Part shown: positions 13,273 through 17,582 of the stretch, piece by piece
Numbering within the stretch: position 1 is the stretch's first letter
Layout of the letters: each line of letters starts with the position of its first letter
DNA from: Treponema sp.
GTDB lineage: Bacteria > Spirochaetota > Spirochaetia > Treponematales > Treponemataceae
NCBI GenBank assembly: GCA_031290005.1
Contig: JAITOJ010000050.1
Span: 1 to 17,582 of the forward strand
Direction: 5' to 3'
Length of the DNA stretch: 17,582 nt
The notes under the pieces: model-generated
Told to the model about the DNA's origin: nothing
Databases searched by the model: none
The model's input: only the letters and a program-made list of their open reading frames with translations
Made by a program: the position numbers and the translations under genes

Positions 13273-14270
13273 AATACCTCCCGCAGATAAACCCGCCGGA
13301 TGAGCCATGCGGCAACGCAGGCCATGAGCGCGGTCAGGGCCAGGGGGACATAGCAGGATTCTTCAATGCGCCGGTAGTACCAGGTTTGGGCCGTGTGCTC
13401 CCTCCCCGCGATTGAGGCAAGGGCGGTTTTCAGGCTGTCCAAAGAAGGGACGGAAAAATAATTCCCTCCTCCTTCAGCGGCAATGCGGCGCAGGGCTTCT
13501 TCGTCGAACTGGGAATCCAGAAAACCTGAATAGACTGCCCCGGTGAGCGGGTCGCTATAGGAAATAGGCGCGGAGCCGCGGGCGCCTATACCCACCGCAT
13601 ATATCGTGATGCCTTTGCTCCGGGCCAGAGCCGCGGCGGTTTCAGGATGGATTGAGCCGCCGTTGTTTTCTCCGTCGGTCAGGAGCACGGCGCACTTTTT
13701 CGGCGCGGATGAGGACGACAGATGCCAAACCGCTACGCTCAGGCCATCTCCCAGGGCTGAGCCATCCCCCAGAGCGCCCACCATGAGGGCGTCCAGACTG
13801 GCGGCAAAGGCCGCGGTATCCAGAGTAGGAGGCGCTGCCAGGACTGCTTCGGATGCGGTAAGCGCAAGACCATAGGCCGCACCGTTCTGTTCCTGTGTCA
13901 GGAACCGGATAGCCTCTTTGGCCGCTTCAAGCCGGGTCATGCCGGCCATGTCCTGGGCAGCCATGGAAGGACTGACGTCGATAACAAAGATGATTTCCGT
14001 GCCGTGTGAGGTATAGACTTTCTCTTGCCGGGCAATGGCCGGGCCGGCCAAAGCAGTGACCGCCAGCGCAAATGCCGCAAGTGTAAGGCTCCGGCAGACC
14101 CACAGAGCCAGGGCAGACAGCCGCCGTTCCCAGACAAAGGACTTGCCTCCCCAGTCCGACAGGGTGAGCGGCAAGGCGGCGCCCCGCAAAATACCCAATC
14201 GCCGCAGAACAAAGAAAAGCGGGGCAGTCAAAAGAAACAGGAATACCCCAGGGTTGGCAAAAATCAGCAC
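13269..14270 (-). CDS. batA: BatA-like von Willebrand A membrane protein
   Basis: 333 residues. Hydrophobic spans at about 3-22 and 53-76 precede a vWA domain with a complete MIDAS: DVSPSM (98-103), MTRLEAAK (111-118), and LLTDGENN downstream. A C-terminal span (about 306-325) follows. This N-in, vWA-periplasmic, C-terminal-span layout is that of BatA/BatB proteins. The start is GTG at 14270, three bases after the previous stop, with a GGGGG-rich site just upstream. The next gene overlaps its stop by ATGA. It presumably binds Mg2+ and partner proteins and is acted on by the MoxR ATPase. Confidence 0.86.
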   Translation of the reverse strand: MLIFANPGVFLFLLTAPLFFVLRRLGILRGAALPLTLSDWGGKSFVWERRLSALALWVCRSLTLAAFALAVTALAGPAIARQEKVYTSHGTEIIFVIDVSPSMAAQDMAGMTRLEAAKEAIRFLTQEQNGAAYGLALTASEAVLAAPPTLDTAAFAASLDALMVGALGDGSALGDGLSVAVWHLSSSSAPKKCAVLLTDGENNGGSIHPETAAALARSKGITIYAVGIGARGSAPISYSDPLTGAVYSGFLDSQFDEEALRRIAAEGGGNYFSVPSLDSLKTALASIAGREHTAQTWYYRRIEESCYVPLALTALMACVAAWLIRRVYLREVL

Positions 14271-14273
14271 GGC

Positions 14274-15263
14274 TCATTCCCCCTGTTCAAAGAAAATCAC
14301 GATTCCCTGAGCTTCGGCAACAAGGCTGCTCAGTTCCGCGGAAACAAAGCCGGTGTTTTCAGCGCCTGCTGCATAGCGGAGAAAATCGCACCGCCGGAAC
14401 AGGGCATCCAGCTTTTCCACCTGGGCAAAGTGTTCGCTGTCCATCATGCCGCTGGTGATATCCGCGAAAGCGGGAAAAAGCTCCGGCGACGAAGCGGCCC
14501 GGAACGGCCAGCCGAAGTGGGCGTCCAGATAGTCCCGGAGAATTACTTGCAGGCTTCCGGCCAATTCCTTCTCCGCGTCCAACGTGGGCGGCGCGGACGC
14601 AATGCGTTTCATCAAGACGCGCAGGGCTTTGAGCGCCCGCCGCCCCGCTTTACTGTAAAAGAGCGCGTTGAACAGGGTTGTCAGGGATTTCCCGGACTTT
14701 CTCAGCCTCACCAGGACAGTCACTGTCCCGGCCAGAATACCGGCGGCTGCCGCAACAATGCCCAGCAGGATATAGGTGGTACCCGGAACAATCACCGGCG
14801 GGGCCGGAGGACGAATCTGACTCTCCCCCAGCTTCTGCGCCAAAGAAGCAATCATCACTGCTCCAACATCGACCGCAAAAGATTTTTCTCTATTCTCTAT
14901 TTCTCTATTCTCTCTCTCCTCTGTCCCTCTGTCTAACTCGAAAGCGGGGATGTCAAACTCCCCGGTTTTCCAGGGAATAAAGTGTATGGTCAGGAGATAC
15001 TCCGCGTCATTTTGGGTAAGCGTTGCCGCCGTGACCGTGTAGTCCGGCTCAAGAGCGGCAAAGACCTCGCTCTCAGGGGACAGTTCCAGGGTTTCGCCCG
15101 GTTTAATGCCGGATAACTTCGTGCCGGCGGAAAAACTGTGCCTGATGATCGCCCTGTCTCCCACATACACGTCCACGGGAACCAGTACGGTTTGGGCCAG
15201 AGAATAGAGGGACAGAGGAAAAGAGAAACAGAGGAACAGCGGCAGGAGGAGCGGGCGGGGCAT
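14274..15263 (-). CDS. Exported one-span Bat-operon protein (DUF4381-like position)
   Basis: 329 residues. Residues 1-23 form a signal peptide (LLLPLFLCFSFPLSLYSLAQ) followed by a small beta-rich domain (VDVYVGDRAIIRHSF...IPWKTGEFDIPAFEL). A charged insert, RGTEERENREIENREKS (112-128), comes next, then a span at about 161-187 and a helical cytoplasmic domain with LQVILRDYLDAHFGWPF and FLRYAAG. Gene order between DUF58 and vWA genes suggests the DUF4381/BatX-type component. ATG 15263 lies five bases after the DUF58 stop. Signal peptide and charged insert are both encoded by the purine-rich repeat, in opposite orientations. Function is inferred from context only. Confidence 0.72.
   Translation of the reverse strand: MPRPLLLPLFLCFSFPLSLYSLAQTVLVPVDVYVGDRAIIRHSFSAGTKLSGIKPGETLELSPESEVFAALEPDYTVTAATLTQNDAEYLLTIHFIPWKTGEFDIPAFELDRGTEERENREIENREKSFAVDVGAVMIASLAQKLGESQIRPPAPPVIVPGTTYILLGIVAAAAGILAGTVTVLVRLRKSGKSLTTLFNALFYSKAGRRALKALRVLMKRIASAPPTLDAEKELAGSLQVILRDYLDAHFGWPFRAASSPELFPAFADITSGMMDSEHFAQVEKLDALFRRCDFLRYAAGAENTGFVSAELSSLVAEAQGIVIFFEQGE
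14886..14935. repeat. Purine-rich repeat, inverted copy in the third bat-operon gene
   Basis: The plus strand reads as CTCTATT, CTCTATTT, CTCTATT, CTCTCTCTCC, TCTGTCCCTCTGTC. Read on the coding strand it is GA-rich and encodes the charged run RGTEERENREIENRE. It is opposite in orientation to the copy at 15199-15239 in the same gene, so the mRNA has long complementary arms about 260 bases apart. Confidence 0.8.
15199..15239. repeat. Purine-rich repeat encoding a signal peptide
   Basis: AGAGAATAGAGGGACAGAGG followed by AAAAGAGAAACAGAGGAACAG on the plus strand. On the coding strand it supplies LFLCFSFPLSLYSL, the hydrophobic core of the signal peptide. The first part is identical to 12269-12288. 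Confidence 0.82.
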
Positions 15264-15268
15264 GGCGG

Positions 15269-16150
15269 CTATGCCCCTTCGCGGGAAGCAAAAAAGGCGG
15301 CCAATTGGCGGGCAGGGTCTTCCCCGGCGGGAATGATCAGGGGGAACGCGCCGTTTTTTGCGCATTGGGCGTACCATGCGTCCAGGCGGCGGGAATTGGC
15401 TTCTTTCCATTTCCGGCGGAAACCCATCTGCGCGGTGGGAAGCATTTGCCTGAAGCCGGTTTCCGGGTCAACAAAAGGAATCATGCCCACGGCGGGAAGT
15501 TCCTCATCAAAGCGGCTGGTGATGCGGATTGCCGCCACATCGTGCCGGGAAGCCAAAACCGAAAGGGGCGTTTCCCAGCCTTCGGCGCGGAAGTCGGAAA
15601 TCACAAAGACAAAGGAGCGTTTTCTGAGAAGCCGCGCCGCGCCGGAAAGGGCGCTGTCCAGAGCGGAACCGCGGGCGGCTGTTCCAGCGGGGTTGTCAAA
15701 CCGGGAGAGGAGAAGCATCACCTGGGAGCGGCCGGCTTTGGGAGCCAGGGTAAAGCGGATTTGGCCGTCAAATAGGGCGGCCCCCACGGGACTCCCGTTC
15801 TGTTCCGCCGCCAGGGCCAGAAGCGCTCCGGTTTCAAAGGCCGTCTCCTGCCGGGAGGCGGCTCCGGCGGTCATGCTGGCGGAACAGTCCACAACCAGAA
15901 AGACCACCAGTTCCCGTTCCTCCTCAAAGAGTTTGACAAAAGGCTTGCCCATCCGGGCGGTAACGTTCCAGTCAATGGCCCGCACATCGTCGCCCCGCAA
16001 ATATTCCCGGACGCCGGCAAACTCCATGCCCTGCCCCCGGTACAGGGACCGGAATGAGCCGCTTTTCATGCTGTTTGCCAGGGAGATTGCGGTGAGCCGC
16101 AGCCTGGCGGCCCGCCTGACCAGGGACTGGTCGCGCAGTAATGAGGCCAT
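15269..16150 (-). CDS. DUF58 protein with vWA-like fold
   Basis: 293 residues. The N-terminal part carries the DUF58 signature GMEFAGVREYLRGDDVRAID followed by WNVTAR (41-66), then a vWA-like core with DCSASM (88-93), FVFVISDF and a C-terminal extension. It has no membrane span, so is probably a cytoplasmic or peripheral partner of MoxR. ATG 16150 is chosen because it begins one base after the moxR stop; an upstream in-frame extension would overlap moxR. DUF58 genes almost always follow moxR in bat-type operons, and tight spacing indicates translational coupling. The molecular role is unknown. Confidence 0.9.
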   Translation of the reverse strand: MASLLRDQSLVRRAARLRLTAISLANSMKSGSFRSLYRGQGMEFAGVREYLRGDDVRAIDWNVTARMGKPFVKLFEEERELVVFLVVDCSASMTAGAASRQETAFETGALLALAAEQNGSPVGAALFDGQIRFTLAPKAGRSQVMLLLSRFDNPAGTAARGSALDSALSGAARLLRKRSFVFVISDFRAEGWETPLSVLASRHDVAAIRITSRFDEELPAVGMIPFVDPETGFRQMLPTAQMGFRRKWKEANSRRLDAWYAQCAKNGAFPLIIPAGEDPARQLAAFFASREGA

Positions 16151-16151
16151 A

Positions 16152-17162
<1,011 letters not shown>

Positions 17163-17174
17163 AAGATACCGCGG

Positions 17175-17183
17175 AGTATAGCA
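17175..17183 (-). promoter_or_regulatory. Extended -10 promoter of the moxR-bat operon
   Basis: On the minus strand TGC-TATACT runs 17183 to 17175, an extended -10; no good -35 lies 17 bases upstream, where the purine-rich repeat sits. Transcription would start at about 17168-17167, leaving five or six bases before the ATG at 17162. Confidence 0.62.
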
Positions 17184-17186
17184 CAA

Positions 17187-17325
17187 AGAGAGGAATAGAG
17201 GAATAGACTAATAGAGGGACAAACATTACCGGAAACTGGGTTTTACTATATAAAATCACCAAAACCCAAATTTTCTTTGCCCGAACCGGCACCCACGCGG
17301 ATATTGCGGCAAAAATCCCTCGCTG
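17187..17325. repeat. Intergenic gap: purine-rich repeat and AT-rich hairpin
   Basis: Positions 17187-17221 contain three GAATAGAG-type units ending AGAGGGACA, the same family as in the bat genes. A perfect GGGTTTT (17238-17244) and AAAACCC (17261-17267) pair encloses TATATAAAAT and could be an operator or a weak end for the gene at 17326. Nothing else is recognised. Confidence 0.6.
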
Positions 17326-17582
17326 CTACACCCGCCCGCCGGTCAATAGCGCGTAGAATTTGGGGGTGATTTTTTTAAATAGTATTCCAAACAACACGCA
17401 CAATGTTATTCCTGATAATACAACTCCAAAATAATCAGCTAATATAAACCAGCCTTTCATAGAAAATAACTTTATACTCAACTTCAATAATTGCGGTAAA
17501 ATAAAGGCATGAATCGCGTATACTATAAATTCATATTTTTCAAGCCACACAAGGGCAGCATATAATTTTACATTTTTTACAA
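17326..17582 (-). CDS. C-terminal part of an acyltransferase-3 family membrane protein
   Basis: The frame is open from the window edge (17580) to the stop at 17328-17326; about 85 residues are visible and the start lies outside. The order EFIVYAIHAFILPQLLKL, a second span WFILADYFGVVLSGITLCVL, and the ending KKITPKFYALLTGGR match the C-terminus of the acyltransferase_3 family (OafA/WecH type: FFIYAIHP...LLTGGR). These integral membrane enzymes add acetyl or other acyl groups to surface glycans. The substrate cannot be told from this part. It lies upstream of moxR on the same strand, with 163 bases and a separate promoter between. Confidence 0.72.
   Translation of the reverse strand, partial: VKNVKLYAALVWLEKYEFIVYAIHAFILPQLLKLSIKLFSMKGWFILADYFGVVLSGITLCVLFGILFKKITPKFYALLTGGRV

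Noticed and set aside
14025..14936. Plus-strand open frame of about 300 codons opposite the bat operon
   Set aside because: It is antisense to two clearly real genes with vWA and membrane motifs, has a biased composition (Q, G, R, P), and shows no recognisable domain.
17238..17267. GGGTTTT...AAAACCC hairpin as a terminator of the acyltransferase gene
   Set aside because: The stem is short and AT-rich, and no T run follows it in that direction; kept only as a note in the gap description.

Overview
The window looks like a gut-type spirochaete chromosome, probably of the Treponema lineage known from termite hindguts. The evidence is a pair of large repeat-rich lipoproteins, one with BspA/TpLRR-type leucine-rich repeats, a moxR-bat aerotolerance-type operon, several small toxin-antitoxin modules, and many short dispersed and tandem repeats. 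This assignment is inferred from protein character only; no rRNA or tRNA is present.

Layout. Positions 1-36 hold the first codons of a minus-strand gene. Positions 37-960 hold almost no ordinary coding sequence. They contain T-rich repeats, a self-contained transcription unit (consensus promoter at 298-326, strong ribosome-binding site, small ORF crossed by a run of 21 C, canonical terminator at 602-636), and a 23-bp tandem array of potential hairpins (667-870). Two plus-strand lipoprotein genes follow (960-3545 and 3556-6090), with the stop codon of the first inside the ribosome-binding site of the second. The accessory stretch 6100-9400 contains two overlapping membrane-anchored unknown genes, a two-gene toxin-antitoxin-like pair, a mazE antitoxin whose mazF is reduced to a C-terminal stub, and a vapB-like antitoxin with no recognisable toxin. 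It also has a second copy of a palindromic element with the 5' end of the first membrane gene, and a second, smaller 23-bp array. A complete NCS2 uracil-type permease (9398-10690) closes the plus-strand half.

Convergent to it, 17162-10697 on the minus strand is a six-gene operon with gaps or overlaps of a few bases: MoxR AAA+ ATPase, DUF58 protein, a signal-peptide/one-membrane-span protein, a von Willebrand A protein (BatA-like), a vWA-TPR fusion (BatB+BatC-like), and a BatD-like protein. By family knowledge these proteins form a membrane-associated assembly in which the MoxR ATPase acts on vWA-domain partners through metal-binding MIDAS sites. The end of an acyltransferase-3 family membrane protein runs off the right edge.

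Three features deserve most attention. (1) The promoter/sORF/poly-C/terminator cassette has the form of a phase-variable small gene. (2) A dispersed purine-rich repeat (GAATAGAGG-type) occurs as hairpins between genes and has also been built into bat-operon genes, where one orientation encodes a hydrophobic signal/lipobox segment and the other a charged linker. (3) Two 23-bp-period arrays share a conserved core but differ in their arm sequences. In addition, promoters for the toxin-antitoxin pair and for vapB place the -10 box exactly six bases before the ATG, predicting leaderless mRNAs.
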